From the NCBI GenBank assembly GCA_033283175.1, contig JAWMQM010000002.1, forward strand, positions 434,001-498,000: a stretch of 64,000 nt of DNA. Direction: 5' to 3'. The DNA comes from Pseudomaricurvus sp033283175 (GTDB lineage: Bacteria; Pseudomonadota; Gammaproteobacteria; Pseudomonadales; Cellvibrionaceae). The position numbers and the translations under genes are program-made. The notes under the pieces were generated by a model, which saw nothing but the letters and a program-made list of their open reading frames with translations, was not told the DNA's origin and made no database searches. This document shows, piece by piece, positions 1 through 8,546 of this stretch. Numbering within the stretch: position 1 is the first letter of the stretch; every line of letters begins with the position of its first letter.

Positions 1-456
1 ATGTTGTTCCCCGGTTGCCAGAGTTGCGAAATCCTTGACGCCAACCGCTCACGCTGGGTACTGAAGGTAGGGGCCGGCGGCATGGTGCGTACCGTCAATG
101 CCGTGGTTGAGGTAGAGCAGTGGCAGGGGCCGGACCAGGTGCTTTTCAACTACCGCCTGGAGCAGGAGCCGGTAGTGGGTAGTGGTACCTACCGGGCAGT
201 GTGTCGTGGCGCCGAGGGCACTGAAATTACCCTCGAGGTACGGGTCGAAGGCAGCGGATCCATGGCGCCCATGTGGGAAGCCATGAGCCGACCGCTGTTG
301 CCCCAGATGGCCAAGGCCTTTGCGGGGAAACTGAAATCTCATATAGAGGAAGAGGTGGGCATTGCCCCAACCGCAGCCCCTTCAGTTTGGGTAAGATTCA
401 AAACCGCAATCTGTCGCTGGTGGCATCGGCTCACCGGTAAATCTTCAGCAGCGTAA
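1..456 (+). CDS. CoxG-like SRPBCC-fold protein, 5' end cut by window
   Basis: The 151 visible residues resemble the CoxG (carbon monoxide dehydrogenase subunit G) branch of the START/SRPBCC superfamily. The segment LFPGCQSCEIL matches the family's PGC block, and the following VGAGGMV and long beta-rich stretch suit the fold. Family members carry about 30-40 residues before the PGC block, so the ATG at base 1 is probably internal and the true start lies upstream. CoxG proteins are linked to maturation or membrane anchoring of molybdenum hydroxylases, but many copies occur without CO dehydrogenase genes, as here. The role in this organism is therefore open. Confidence 0.6.
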   Translation: MLFPGCQSCEILDANRSRWVLKVGAGGMVRTVNAVVEVEQWQGPDQVLFNYRLEQEPVVGSGTYRAVCRGAEGTEITLEVRVEGSGSMAPMWEAMSRPLLPQMAKAFAGKLKSHIEEEVGIAPTAAPSVWVRFKTAICRWWHRLTGKSSAA

Positions 457-508
457 CTGCCCGCGCGGCAGAGAGCGTGACGAGTATTGCTGTCATCAGG
501 AGTGAACG

Positions 509-943
509 ATGAATACCGACAACAACGATCAGCCATTAACCGCAGGGCAGGGCGACTGGAAGCGTAAGGAGATGAAGGGCATTCCCGCCTCCCTGGGCGC
601 TCTGTGGACACAGAAAACCGCTGACGGCTGGCACTATGGCGTGCAACTGGACGAGAGCCACTGCAACGCCCAGGGCATTATTCATGGCGGTGTCTTGATG
701 ACCTTCTTCGATCACGCCCTGTCATTGAAAGTGTGGGAGGCTGCGGATCGCGCCATCTGCTCCACCGTGCAATTGGATACCCATTTTCTTAATGCAGTGA
801 CACCACCGGCCTTCGTCGAGCTGGAATCGGAAATCCTAAAGACCGGTAAAAGCCTGATTTTTGCCCGGGGTGTGCTGAAGGTGGATGGCAAGGCCGTGAT
901 GGAGGGGAAAGGGGTTTGGAGTGTGGTACGACCAGGTAAATAA
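509..943 (+). CDS. PaaI-family hotdog thioesterase
   Basis: A 144-residue single-domain hotdog protein. The segment with HGGVLMTFFDHAL (about residues 53-65) is the PaaI/YbgC-type signature, with the HGG turn and a downstream Asp in the active-site helix. Family members hydrolyse acyl-CoA thioesters in the cytoplasm, often releasing CoA from stalled aromatic or medium-chain acyl-CoAs. The ATG at 509 follows a clear AGGAG ribosome site. It lies 52 bp after the CoxG-like gene on the same strand and could be cotranscribed. The exact acyl substrate cannot be inferred. Confidence 0.8.
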   Translation: MNTDNNDQPLTAGQGDWKRKEMKGIPASLGALWTQKTADGWHYGVQLDESHCNAQGIIHGGVLMTFFDHALSLKVWEAADRAICSTVQLDTHFLNAVTPPAFVELESEILKTGKSLIFARGVLKVDGKAVMEGKGVWSVVRPGK

Positions 944-1081
944 TCCGCTTGTCGGGGCGTAAATTTGAGTCTGTTGCCAGCTCTCGATAGACTCTTTGGA
1001 CGCTGGCGCATAAATCCCTTTTATCTTCTGGTAGTCCCTGGGTAGCGTCTGGATTTAACCCCCGGATTTAAGTTTACTTTC

Positions 1082-1525
1082 ATGAAGATGACCACCTCCC
1101 TTATAGTCGCCGCCCTGGCGCTGGCTTTTACTCTCCATGCGGAGGCCTATCAACGTAACCCCTATGCGAAAGGCTCCTGTGAAGACCAGGTCCATTCACT
1201 GGCTCAGCGGCAGAGTTCCTTTCAGTTCTCCAGCAAGGTCGAGCGCGTCGAGTTCATATTGGAGTTGAACAAGGAAACGCTGCAGCACAACTACGGCAAT
1301 AAGGCCGCCCGCCAGTGCCGTGAAACCCTCCTCGCGGACTACGCTCAGTATCAACAGTGCTTCAGCCACTATATGCCGATTTACAACGACAGCTACATGG
1401 GCGAGTTTGATAGCTTCGACGAAAAGTATGCAGCCGAGATCGCTAAAAAGTACTCACGTCCCACTGCCCGAAATCTGTGTCTGGCGGAAATCGAAACCAT
1501 GGACCGGATTACGGGCATCTTCTGA
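1082..1525 (+). CDS. small secreted protein of unknown function
   Basis: A 147-residue protein with a clear Sec signal peptide: positively charged start, hydrophobic core to about residue 18 and an AEA cleavage site near residue 22. The mature part is helical and charged and holds four cysteines (near residues 33, 79, 92 and 132), which could form disulphides in the periplasm. I do not recognise a family. It has no strong ribosome site and is followed by the convergent fatty-acid hydroxylase gene. Confidence 0.65.
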   Translation: MKMTTSLIVAALALAFTLHAEAYQRNPYAKGSCEDQVHSLAQRQSSFQFSSKVERVEFILELNKETLQHNYGNKAARQCRETLLADYAQYQQCFSHYMPIYNDSYMGEFDSFDEKYAAEIAKKYSRPTARNLCLAEIETMDRITGIF

Positions 1526-1546
1526 CGCTAACCTGTTTGTCGGGTG

Positions 1547-2704
1547 TCACTTCTTATCTTTGGAACCCAACAGCGCTGTTATGGGATAGAGCAGCTGTCC
1601 GAGCACCGTGCGAGGCAACCTGACGGTAGTGCCGTATTCCGCCGGCCAGTGCTGGTCGGGCAGGTGATAGGTGTTGAACAGTCGGTCAAACAGCACCGTA
1701 TGCGCTGAGTAATTGGTATCGATGGCGGGCTTTTCCGAGCTGTGGTGCCAATGGTGAAATTGCGGTGTGACAAAGATGTATTTCAATGGCCCGAAGTTGA
1801 TCGACAAATTGCAGTGAATCAGGATGGCCTGCAGTGCCGCAAAGGTCACATAGATATTGAGCGCCTGGGGATCTGCACCGATCAGGTACAGCGGCACCAT
1901 CACCATGGCTCGTTCCGAGAATACCTGCAGGAAGTGCCCTCGGGAGCCGGCCAGCCAGTCGAGGTTTTCCACCGAGTGGTGCACCGCATGGATCGGCCAC
2001 AGCGGCTTCACTTCGTGGTACAGGCGATGCTCCCAGTAGAGAACAAAATCGGCGCAAATCACAATAATACCCATCTGTAACAGAATGGGCATGGAGCGAA
2101 CCGCCTCTTGCAGTGAGGGGCTGAGTGCCCACTCAAAATGGCTGGCGTGGTAGTTGGCAAAGATCAGGATGGCGGATATGGCCAGGTGGTTAAACACGAA
2201 ATAGAACAGGTCTACATCCCACTCCGGCCGCATGATCAACTGATCGCGGTATTTGGGGAACAGCTTTTCCAGGGTCATAAACACAACCGCAGACAGCAGG
2301 AACGCGATGATCAGCCAATCCACGCCCAGCGAGAGAGCCTGCGGTTCAACCGGACCAACCGGTATGGTGTGTCCGCCGAGGTAGAACCCGAGCAGGGTAA
2401 GAACCACACCGGCCACGCCCGGAACTTTGTATTTGGCTTTGTTGAGGATGAGAGCCAAAACCCCAAACAACAACGAGAAGTACATGCCGTACTTCAACAC
2501 CAGCTGCAGCTGCTTGGCATCGTAGGCTGCACGCAAGTCTGTTGTAGTCAGGTAAGAAGGGTAGAGGTAGGCCAGTACAGCGAGGAGGCTTAACAAGCCC
2601 AGGGTAAACGACAAATAGCCGCTGATTCGTCCCTCGCCCAGGCGAAACTCCCTGGACTCATCCTTGATAACTTCCCGGTTACGATATTGGTACTGTTCTT
2701 CCAT
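1547..2704 (-). CDS. sterol desaturase / fatty acid hydroxylase family membrane protein
   Basis: A 385-residue integral membrane protein with several hydrophobic segments in the N-terminal half, followed by the histidine clusters of the fatty acid hydroxylase superfamily: HRLYH, HAVHHS and HHWHH. These bind a di-iron centre in ERG3-like desaturases and fatty-acid or sterol hydroxylases. The N-terminal extension of about 190 residues with extra transmembrane helices is longer than in the minimal 250-300 residue members. Likely role: oxygen-dependent hydroxylation or desaturation of a membrane lipid. The substrate is unknown. Confidence 0.8.
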   Translation of the reverse strand: MEEQYQYRNREVIKDESREFRLGEGRISGYLSFTLGLLSLLAVLAYLYPSYLTTTDLRAAYDAKQLQLVLKYGMYFSLLFGVLALILNKAKYKVPGVAGVVLTLLGFYLGGHTIPVGPVEPQALSLGVDWLIIAFLLSAVVFMTLEKLFPKYRDQLIMRPEWDVDLFYFVFNHLAISAILIFANYHASHFEWALSPSLQEAVRSMPILLQMGIIVICADFVLYWEHRLYHEVKPLWPIHAVHHSVENLDWLAGSRGHFLQVFSERAMVMVPLYLIGADPQALNIYVTFAALQAILIHCNLSINFGPLKYIFVTPQFHHWHHSSEKPAIDTNYSAHTVLFDRLFNTYHLPDQHWPAEYGTTVRLPRTVLGQLLYPITALLGSKDKK

Positions 2705-2880
2705 GTACTGAATGTGCCTTTGCTGCTGAGGATTGGGGCGCGCGCTGTATGGAGACTCTGTGCGTAAAGTAGCCAGACAGATGCCGCCGTTCCTACAGGT
2801 GCTCGTAGTTGTTGTCAGGTGATGTTGTCTGAGTGGCAGACAGGATGTCCAGTAGTCTCTGCGTGAAGCAGGTCACAGGG

Positions 2881-3363
2881 TTAGCTGTGCTCGACATCGT
2901 AAAGCGTAAAGCCTCGTGCCTCGTAATTTTTGAGCGCGTTCGGGTGGTCCAGATCGCAGGTGTGTACCCAGACCCTGCGGGTTCCGGGCAGTGACCAGGC
3001 AGTGGCAATCGCATGGGTCAGCAAATAACCGCCAAGGCCTTTGCCGATAAAATCGGGCGCGAGCCCGAAATAGACCAGCTCCACATTGCCCTCATCCTGC
3101 ACCTGCAGTTCGTAATAGCCGGCAATGCTGCCCTCGACGTACGCAGCCCAGGTGCGTAAATTGTCGTTCTCCGCGTACTCCTGCCACGCCTGATCCGTGA
3201 GGGAGAGCTTGTCCGTCCAGCTCCAGGCCTCGCCAACCAGCTGGTACAGAAAACGGTTGAAGCGGAAATTCTTAACCTTGGCCTCATTGATGGAAACCCC
3301 GGCCACAGCCTCTTTCGGAAGCAGGTTATCTTTTGAGGTCATTTCCAGGTAATAAATAATCAT
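2881..3363 (-). CDS. GNAT-family N-acetyltransferase
   Basis: A 160-residue protein with the GNAT core. Beta strands around YYELQVQ and VELVYFGL are followed by the acetyl-CoA loop PDFIGKGLGGYLLTHAI (about residues 104-120), a good match to the Q/R-x-x-G-x-G/A motif A. The C-terminal NALKNYEARGF is the typical motif B. The acceptor substrate is not predictable. A second ATG seven codons in (3342) is an alternative start. It stands alone between convergent and intergenic DNA. Confidence 0.8.
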   Translation of the reverse strand: MIIYYLEMTSKDNLLPKEAVAGVSINEAKVKNFRFNRFLYQLVGEAWSWTDKLSLTDQAWQEYAENDNLRTWAAYVEGSIAGYYELQVQDEGNVELVYFGLAPDFIGKGLGGYLLTHAIATAWSLPGTRRVWVHTCDLDHPNALKNYEARGFTLYDVEHS

Positions 3364-3584
3364 GGGCGTTAGCAGGGCTGTGGTTATGGATGGTTAGCGG
3401 GTCAGTTAAGGGGAGAGGGCGCTATTCAGTCATCGGGAAAGGTTAGCAATCAGAGCGGGCCCGCATCTATCCTGTTTTCACAGGCAGGGAGGTGCAAGTC
3501 TACCGGAATTACAATCGGTAAATCTACCGGGCAGGAGGCGCCGGGAGGCGGTTTTCCTGATGCCTGTTATCCTTGCGGTGGCTG

Positions 3585-4181
3585 CTATCCTTGGTTCCTG
3601 AGGGCCGCTATGTGATTGTGGTTCGCCTTGATAAAGCCAAACAGCACAAAGCACAGCGACAACAGCTGTTGTGCCATCAGGATTGGCTTTTCCTGGATAA
3701 ACATCAGGCCCGCCATGCTGACGTTCATCAGCATAAACATCAGCCAGCCTTTGTTATCGCCTTTAGCCAGAAAGTAACTCCCCAACAGAAACCCGAACAT
3801 CACGCCAACCTCCAGGATCTGGCTCACTGATGTTAAGCCCCCGTGGTGGTAGATGCTGATGGAAAACCCGAACGCCAATGCGGAGTAGGTACAGAGCGAC
3901 ACCAGCTTGTTAAAGCGCCGGTTTACCCGCTGGTGGTTATGGATGGTGTTGTACAGGCCCAGCAACATGGCCGGAATACCCCCGGCCTCGATAGACGCAG
4001 CAATCCAGTCGTTATGGGCGACAAGGATTACCACCCAGGCAGGTACACCCAGCAGATAGACAATCCATCCCAGAATCTTCAGTTGGCGTTTTCGGGCTTC
4101 GGCAAAGGACTCTGCGGTGGCGAACAGTATCTTGTTCGACAGGTAGCAGCTTCCGCCCCAGACTTGTAAAAATAGATCCAT
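3585..4181 (-). CDS. PnuC-like integral membrane protein
   Basis: A 198-residue, very hydrophobic protein with about six to seven predicted transmembrane segments. Its size, the N-terminal GGSCYLSNKILFA region and the C-terminal run of short helices resemble PnuC vitamin (nicotinamide riboside) transporters, but the resemblance is by eye and the usual substrate motifs are not certain. There is no linked nadR-like kinase or thiamine gene. An alternative is an uncharacterised membrane family. The ATG at 4181 lacks a strong ribosome site. Confidence 0.45.
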   Translation of the reverse strand: MDLFLQVWGGSCYLSNKILFATAESFAEARKRQLKILGWIVYLLGVPAWVVILVAHNDWIAASIEAGGIPAMLLGLYNTIHNHQRVNRRFNKLVSLCTYSALAFGFSISIYHHGGLTSVSQILEVGVMFGFLLGSYFLAKGDNKGWLMFMLMNVSMAGLMFIQEKPILMAQQLLSLCFVLFGFIKANHNHIAALRNQG

Positions 4182-4301
4182 AGCTCAAGTGTTCTTCGGG
4201 AGTGGGTGTGCAGTTGTAGTGACTGGCCTCGGGGTACCGTGGCGGTGGGACAGTAGCAGATATGGAGGAGTGGCAACAGTCTTTGGATGGCTGTTAGTTG
4301 G

Positions 4302-4571
4302 TTATAAATTGCTCCGCCAATAAGCGGTAGTCAGCAGGCAGGTAATCAGCAGTACGGGCTGTGACCGCCAGGAGCCGGTTTGAAGAGACCAGATAGAGCA
4401 AGCCAGCCCGACCAGCCCGATGGGGAAGTAGAAGTTCAGCCCGAATATGAACCAGGACTCGCAGTCATAGCCCAATGGCCGGCCTTGGCAGAGTCCTGAA
4501 ACTGCCCAGAGGGGCAGGACCAGGAATGCGAGGGATAGCAGAAGTTCAGAGCTGTAGAGTGCTTTTAGCAT
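4302..4571 (-). CDS. small membrane protein of unknown function
   Basis: An 89-residue protein with two to three hydrophobic segments (about residues 8-27, 42-62 and 70-84) and two cysteines in the loop between the first two. No family is recognised. It lies about 150 bp beyond the attC-like site, in the direction in which a next cassette gene would be expected, but its base composition is like the chromosome. No ribosome site is convincing, so this is a tentative gene. Confidence 0.4.
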   Translation of the reverse strand: MLKALYSSELLLSLAFLVLPLWAVSGLCQGRPLGYDCESWFIFGLNFYFPIGLVGLACSIWSLQTGSWRSQPVLLITCLLTTAYWRSNL

Positions 4572-4657
4572 GTCACAGAGTGCTCGTGGCGCATGGGAAG
4601 CGGTTGAGCGATAGTTGATTGTAGGTAAATTTAGGAGGGGTTCTACCCCGTTATTTC

Positions 4658-4704
4658 GGACACCTCCATATAGATGAATCTAACTATACAGGGTGTCTAC
4701 TATC
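4658..4704. repeat. imperfect inverted repeat, possible remnant of IS ends
   Basis: The stretch beginning CGGACACCTCCATATAG and ending CTATACAGGGTGTCTAC reads as two imperfectly inverted ends about 10 bp apart. Abutted terminal-repeat-like ends of this kind can be left by an excised or deleted insertion sequence. No transposase is near, so this is only a weak structural observation. Confidence 0.3.
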
Positions 4705-4720
4705 TGTGGGTAACTTGGAT

Positions 4721-4837
4721 ACATAACGCCCGGCTCACCAGCGCCCAGACCGGAGAGCTTTTTGTGGTAAAGTGAGCGCAGCGAATCCCAAAAAAAGAGC
4801 GTAGGTTTGGGCGTCTGCGTGGAGCCGCTTGTTAGGT
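4721..4837 (-). other. attC: attC-like integron recombination site
   Basis: Read on the minus strand, the site opens with ACCTAAC (fits RYYYAAC), continues AAGCGGCTC and closes with GAGCCGGGCGTTATGT, whose GTTATGT is a one-base variant of GTTRRRY. The outer blocks pair with each other. Inner blocks also pair imperfectly (CCAGCGCCCAGAC with a GTTTGGGCG...GCGTGG block, and an A-rich with a T-rich block), giving the long mismatched hairpin expected of attC. The length of 117 bp is near that of the long repeats of chromosomal integrons. It begins 3 bp after the stop codon of the gene ending at 4841, the normal cassette position. No intI gene is in the window, so it would be a solitary site or the edge of a larger array. 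Confidence 0.7.
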
Positions 4838-4840
4838 GAG

Positions 4841-5314
4841 CTACTCTCCATTTCCTTTTCTTCTGTCTTCTTCAAGTGACAATGATTTCAGTGCTTTTAT
4901 ATCAACTTCGGCGAGGCGTTGTTCTATTTCATCAATACCATTCACCAATTCAATATGAGATTTTTTCATTAATTCTACAACCTGGCTTTCATCAACATTC
5001 CCTAGCTCACGATTAAAACTACTTTTTACTCGTCTTGCTAGTGCGGCATATGCATGCCCAGCTTCTGTTTCTGCAATCAATCGCATGTGATTGGAGAATA
5101 CAGTATCGATAAAGACCGCAACCAATACAGCTATTCCGAGTTCTTGATCAAAATTTGCTACTTTTCCAGTCGCAATTGCAAGACCAGCTCCGCCTGCAAC
5201 TATTTTTAAGGCATAAGCTAAAAAACGTCGAACTCGGCCAAGTTTTTCTCCTTTCTTAACTTTTCTATATAACTCGTTCAGTTCTTTTTCTAGTAATGTA
5301 GGTGCTGTATTCAT
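4841..5314 (-). CDS. two-TM cassette protein of unknown function
   Basis: A 157-residue protein. A charged N-terminal helix is followed by two hydrophobic segments (about residues 33-51 and 57-74) and a long amphipathic helical tail rich in Glu and Lys. This two-TM plus helical-tail plan resembles small membrane effectors such as SLATT-type proteins, but no diagnostic motif is seen, so that is only a hypothesis. It is the last gene of an AT-rich four-gene minus-strand block. Its TAG stop is followed within 3 bp by the attC-like site. It starts 6 bp after the preceding gene, so the genes are probably cotranslated. Confidence 0.6.
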   Translation of the reverse strand: MNTAPTLLEKELNELYRKVKKGEKLGRVRRFLAYALKIVAGGAGLAIATGKVANFDQELGIAVLVAVFIDTVFSNHMRLIAETEAGHAYAALARRVKSSFNRELGNVDESQVVELMKKSHIELVNGIDEIEQRLAEVDIKALKSLSLEEDRRKGNGE

Positions 5315-5320
5315 TTGAAG

Positions 5321-5656
5321 CTATCCCTGCATCATCATAGTCGGTGTACTATCCGAATCTGACAGCATTACAATCTGAAAGTCACGCGATTCTCCAGCAG
5401 AATTTTCGATATGTATTTCCAAATATCCTTCACGTCCTTTCCACACATCCGGCGAGCTATTTATTACAACTTCACCACCATTACTTACTGTTTGTCTCGC
5501 ACACTCGGCGCAAGGAAGAAATCCAGGACCAGGTGGTCTGGGTTTATCAACGAAACAACGAGATGAAACAAAAAAAGGCCCATCACCATGGATTGTGAAC
5601 CTTTTTGAGTCCCCAGTTCTCATGGGGCTCAAATCCAGATTTTTTATATCAATCAT
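5321..5656 (-). CDS. cassette protein with C-x14-C-x2-C cluster
   Basis: A 111-residue soluble protein. Three cysteines (34, 49 and 52; the last pair in LPCAECAR) surround a proline/glycine-rich loop and could bind a metal. The rest looks beta-rich, with GGEVVINSS and GYLEIHIENSAG segments. No family is recognised. No good ribosome site is visible, and it lies 31 bp after the upstream gene. Codon use is AT-rich like its neighbours and unlike the rest of the window. Confidence 0.5.
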   Translation of the reverse strand: MIDIKNLDLSPMRTGDSKRFTIHGDGPFFVSSRCFVDKPRPPGPGFLPCAECARQTVSNGGEVVINSSPDVWKGREGYLEIHIENSAGESRDFQIVMLSDSDSTPTMMMQG

Positions 5657-5687
5657 TTAGTCACCAGTCTTGCAGGCTTTGTTGGGT

Positions 5688-6011
5688 TTAAATTAAGGTC
5701 AACAAACTGTCTATGACTAGATCTCTAATTCCATTTGCTATTCGTTCAGCTCTTGCTTTTGCCTGAACTGAAAGTTTATGAAATTGCATTTTATTTAAAT
5801 CAACAACGTCTTCCATTAATTCTTTGAACTCATCATTGGTTAGCTGGCCAAGAGCACGTAGTTTAATAAATTCTTCGGTAAGATCACCTATATGCTTAAT
5901 GAAAACTCTATTATCGTTTTTAGCCTCTTTTACTATCTCTTTTAGTTCATCTCTTGCAAAGTCAACAGATTCATCAAGCAACGTATCTAGAAATTCGCTT
6001 ATACCAGACAT
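5688..6011 (-). CDS. small helical cassette protein
   Basis: A 107-residue acidic protein that looks entirely alpha-helical, with repeated hydrophobic heptad-like spacing (for example EFLDTLLDESVDFARDEL and later ELMEDVVDLNKMQF), so coiled-coil or bundle formation is likely. No signal peptide, membrane segment or known motif. The ATG at 6011 has a good GGAGA ribosome site. It lies 11 bp after the lipoprotein gene. Confidence 0.55.
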   Translation of the reverse strand: MSGISEFLDTLLDESVDFARDELKEIVKEAKNDNRVFIKHIGDLTEEFIKLRALGQLTNDEFKELMEDVVDLNKMQFHKLSVQAKARAERIANGIRDLVIDSLLTLI

Positions 6012-6022
6012 GATTATCTCTC

Positions 6023-6505
6023 CTATTTAGATTCTTCAAGCTTGGACTGTTCAGTAGGTATCGCGATATCGAACGCAGTTTCTAGAATTTTCCATTTTGC
6101 AATGCAATATCCGGTAGTTAAGCAACCAGTTGATGCGTCATCAGCTACTCCTTCAGCTCGCGCTTTACAATCTGAGTCCGAATAGATATTACTAGAATAT
6201 CTAGATTTAACTTCAACAATTGTTTTCTCTATGATTCCTAATTGAGAAATAGTGTCGTCATTTAACTCTTTACCTTTTTCATACTCATAAGCTTTGGCAC
6301 TAGAGAGGACAAATCCATCAATTGCTGTCAACGCTTCTTCTCCTTTTGCAACCTCTTTCTGGCATGATTCAAAGAAAACCTTCGTTTCTCCTTTCAGGTC
6401 GGTCAAATTCTTATACGATACCGAATCATAATAAGAAACCAGATGGACACAGCCACTAATAGCCAGTGCTGTCACAACACTGATACATATTTTACTATTT
6501 TTCAT
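6023..6505 (-). CDS. predicted lipoprotein, first gene of the cassette block
   Basis: A 160-residue protein with a lipoprotein signal: short Lys-rich start, hydrophobic stretch and the lipobox AISGC with Cys19 as the acylated residue. The mature part is helical and holds further cysteines near residues 49, 124, 138 and 143. No family is recognised. The ATG at 6505 follows a strong AAGGAG site. It heads the four-gene AT-rich block, which as a whole encodes a lipoprotein, two soluble proteins and a two-TM protein, suggesting a cell-envelope function. Confidence 0.6.
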   Translation of the reverse strand: MKNSKICISVVTALAISGCVHLVSYYDSVSYKNLTDLKGETKVFFESCQKEVAKGEEALTAIDGFVLSSAKAYEYEKGKELNDDTISQLGIIEKTIVEVKSRYSSNIYSDSDCKARAEGVADDASTGCLTTGYCIAKWKILETAFDIAIPTEQSKLEESK

Positions 6506-6990
6506 ATAACAGCTCCTTCTCGTGATTGTTAAACATTCAAGAAACCTAACAGTGTGTTAATGAGGGCTGTGCCCTCATAATTATAATTAGAGGGATGTCT
6601 CTTTAATTAATTTGGAATTTATGTCTGGATCGTATCTGTATGTTTTATTTAGTGTTTTTATCGGTCGAACTGGATGGTGATCATTAGAAAGGGCATCGCC
6701 CCTTCTGATAGGGCTTTTCGCCCCGAAAAAATCCGGCACGGGAAGTGTTGTCATTTGGAAGGGCGCCTTTCCTTGGCTGGTTTATAAATCCATTAGCGAC
6801 TGATAACTTGCTTGCGGAACGGTGCCGACATCGCAACATCGTCATTTATGGGTTGCCAATTTAATATCTGCGCTGAATGAAGTTATGTCTAGCCGAAAGT
6901 TCCACAAGTTGGCGCATGGTTACGCGGGGAGAATAAAAAAGGGCGCATGTTTTCACATGCGCCCTTTTTCTGTACCGACATGTAAAGGTT
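6506..6990. other. AT-rich intergenic region upstream of the cassette block
   Basis: No gene is supported in these 485 bp. It holds a short perfect hairpin (TGAGGGCTGTGCCCTCA, 6561-6577), clusters of GGGC/GCCC palindromes around 6688-6775 and, near the right end, the terminator of the Rieske gene. A GTTAGGT core lies on the minus strand at 6542-6548, 37 bp before the lipoprotein start, which could be a simple recombination core. No paired left half is found, so a second attC is not claimed. Confidence 0.5.
6935..6969 (-). terminator. bidirectional intrinsic terminator
   Basis: A 10-bp perfect stem (GGGCGCATGT / ACATGCGCCC) with a TTTC loop, flanked by A6 on the left and T5 on the right. It lies 22 bp beyond the stop of the minus-strand Rieske gene and ends that transcript. 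Confidence 0.85.
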
Positions 6991-8406
6991 TTAGTCCTGC
7001 AGGTAGCGATCCAGCTCCCGATGCATATTGCTGATCAGCTGCTCCTGGTCCTCTGCCAGCCACACCTGCTTCATGCCCTTGGAGTGCAGGCCAATCTGCA
7101 CGCGGGGGATGTTGCCCAGGTCTTGCTGTGGGATCAGGCCGATCTGGGTTGCCGGGTCGGTGACGATCTCCACGGTGGAGCGTACTGGCTGCTCACTGGC
7201 GGGCAGGGTGGTTACCGAGCGGATTTCGAAGATGCACTTGTCCGGGTCGGTTGGGTGAGGGCGCGCGCGGTAGATGGCGGCATTACCCGCTTGCGGCAGG
7301 ATCAGTACATTCGGGAAGATAAAGTTCACACCACCCCATTTACCGATGTGCTCCGGGGTCATCTTCGGCATGGGGCGATTCTGCTCGGCAGCGGTGGCGT
7401 ATTGCAGCTTCACGTACTCGGCGCCCACGTTAGCATCTGCTGGCAGGTCCTTGTCTTTCAGGGTGCGCAGCAGGTCGATATCTTTCTTGAGGATCATGGC
7501 GCCCAGCCCTTCCGCGGTCAGGTTCATGCGGGTGGCCATGGCCTCAATCTGTTCGGCTTTGGTGGGTGGGGGGCCTCCCTGCACATGACCGGCAATCGGG
7601 GTTTTGGCGCCGCCGTGGAAGTAGCCGTGGCCGTTATCCAGTGAGCGGTAGGTGAGATCCTTGAAGAACATCTCGTCGTCTTCTTCGCGGTTGCCGTAGA
7701 CCACCTCGCTGCCCACTTTTTCCAGCTGCGGGTGGGTAGCAGAGACGTGGTAGGCCTCGAAGAAGGCTTCCTGGGCCACTTTCCAGTTGCAGGGGATTTC
7801 CGCCTGTTTCCACCAGATGTGGTGCATGTCGCCAACCACGAAGTCGTCGAGGAACTGCTTCATCGGGGCAATGAAGTCGGAGAAGGGCTGTGGGTTGTCA
7901 TCCAGGTTGATAAACACAAAGCCGGCGTAGACCTCGCAGTGGGTCTGGCGCATGGCTACATCTTCGTCCCGCAGGTTGCCGCCGGCAAACTCGTCGCGGC
8001 CCAGTACCATCTGGATTTCACCGTCCAGGTTCCAGCGCCAGCCGTGGAATGGGCAAATAATGCGCTCTTGCTCGAAGTGGCCGCAGCCTTCGCCGAGGGT
8101 GGTACCGCGGTGCGGGCAGAAGTTGAAGAAGGACTTCACGCTGTCGCCTTCGCCACGTACCAGCAGGATGGACTGGTCGCCGATGGTGTAGGTGGTGTAG
8201 TCGCCTTTTTGCGGGATCTCGTCCAAACGTGCAGCGATCTGCCACACGCGGTTCCACATCTTGCTGAATTCCAGCTCGGCAAATTCCTTGTCTGTGTAGC
8301 GGCCTACACCGAGGGCTTGTTTCTGGGTCTTCCAGCGATCGGGCCAGTCGGTGGCGTTTTTCTGCAGGGAAGTCGGGGTGTTCACAGGGCTCAGGTTGGC
8401 GCTCAT
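6991..8406 (-). CDS. Rieske non-haem iron oxygenase alpha subunit (1 of 5)
   Basis: The start at 8406 (MSANLSP) has a GGACA ribosome site; the frame is open further upstream but that part looks non-coding. The protein is 471 residues. The Rieske [2Fe-2S] motif is C97-P-H99 and C118-PF-H121. The mononuclear iron site lies in QEAFFEAYHVSATH, with H220 and H225. The residue bridging to the Rieske centre is Glu217, where most ring-hydroxylating oxygenases have Asp. Such enzymes use electrons from a reductase or ferredoxin to hydroxylate or demethylate small molecules in the cytoplasm. No beta subunit or electron-transfer gene is adjacent. It is divergent from the amidohydrolase gene across a region with an ANR-like box. 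It is closest in motif spacing to the Rieske gene at 52718. Confidence 0.9.
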   Translation of the reverse strand: MSANLSPVNTPTSLQKNATDWPDRWKTQKQALGVGRYTDKEFAELEFSKMWNRVWQIAARLDEIPQKGDYTTYTIGDQSILLVRGEGDSVKSFFNFCPHRGTTLGEGCGHFEQERIICPFHGWRWNLDGEIQMVLGRDEFAGGNLRDEDVAMRQTHCEVYAGFVFINLDDNPQPFSDFIAPMKQFLDDFVVGDMHHIWWKQAEIPCNWKVAQEAFFEAYHVSATHPQLEKVGSEVVYGNREEDDEMFFKDLTYRSLDNGHGYFHGGAKTPIAGHVQGGPPPTKAEQIEAMATRMNLTAEGLGAMILKKDIDLLRTLKDKDLPADANVGAEYVKLQYATAAEQNRPMPKMTPEHIGKWGGVNFIFPNVLILPQAGNAAIYRARPHPTDPDKCIFEIRSVTTLPASEQPVRSTVEIVTDPATQIGLIPQQDLGNIPRVQIGLHSKGMKQVWLAEDQEQLISNMHRELDRYLQD

Positions 8407-8532
8407 AAGGTTTGTCCTTTTTTGTCGATTACCCGTTGTCGGGTAACTGTTATTGCCCGGCGATGCGTGTTTTCCCCTACCCGGGTGGCCCGCCGATGGG
8501 TGCATCCTAGGTGGCAGGGCTGATGCCAGTCC

Positions 8533-8546
8533 TTGATTTAGGTCAA
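8533..8546. promoter_or_regulatory. ANR/FNR-type box TTGATTTAGGTCAA
   Basis: Fits the TTGAT-N4-(A/G)TCAA consensus of gammaproteobacterial FNR/ANR regulators. It lies 127 bp before the Rieske start (minus) and about 100 bp before the amidohydrolase start (plus). Similar boxes occur at 10075 and 11434. Confidence 0.5.

Noticed and set aside
6542..6548. Second attC at the left end of the cassette block
   Set aside because: Only a single GTTAGGT core is present; no RYYYAAC partner or foldable stem lies within a plausible distance.
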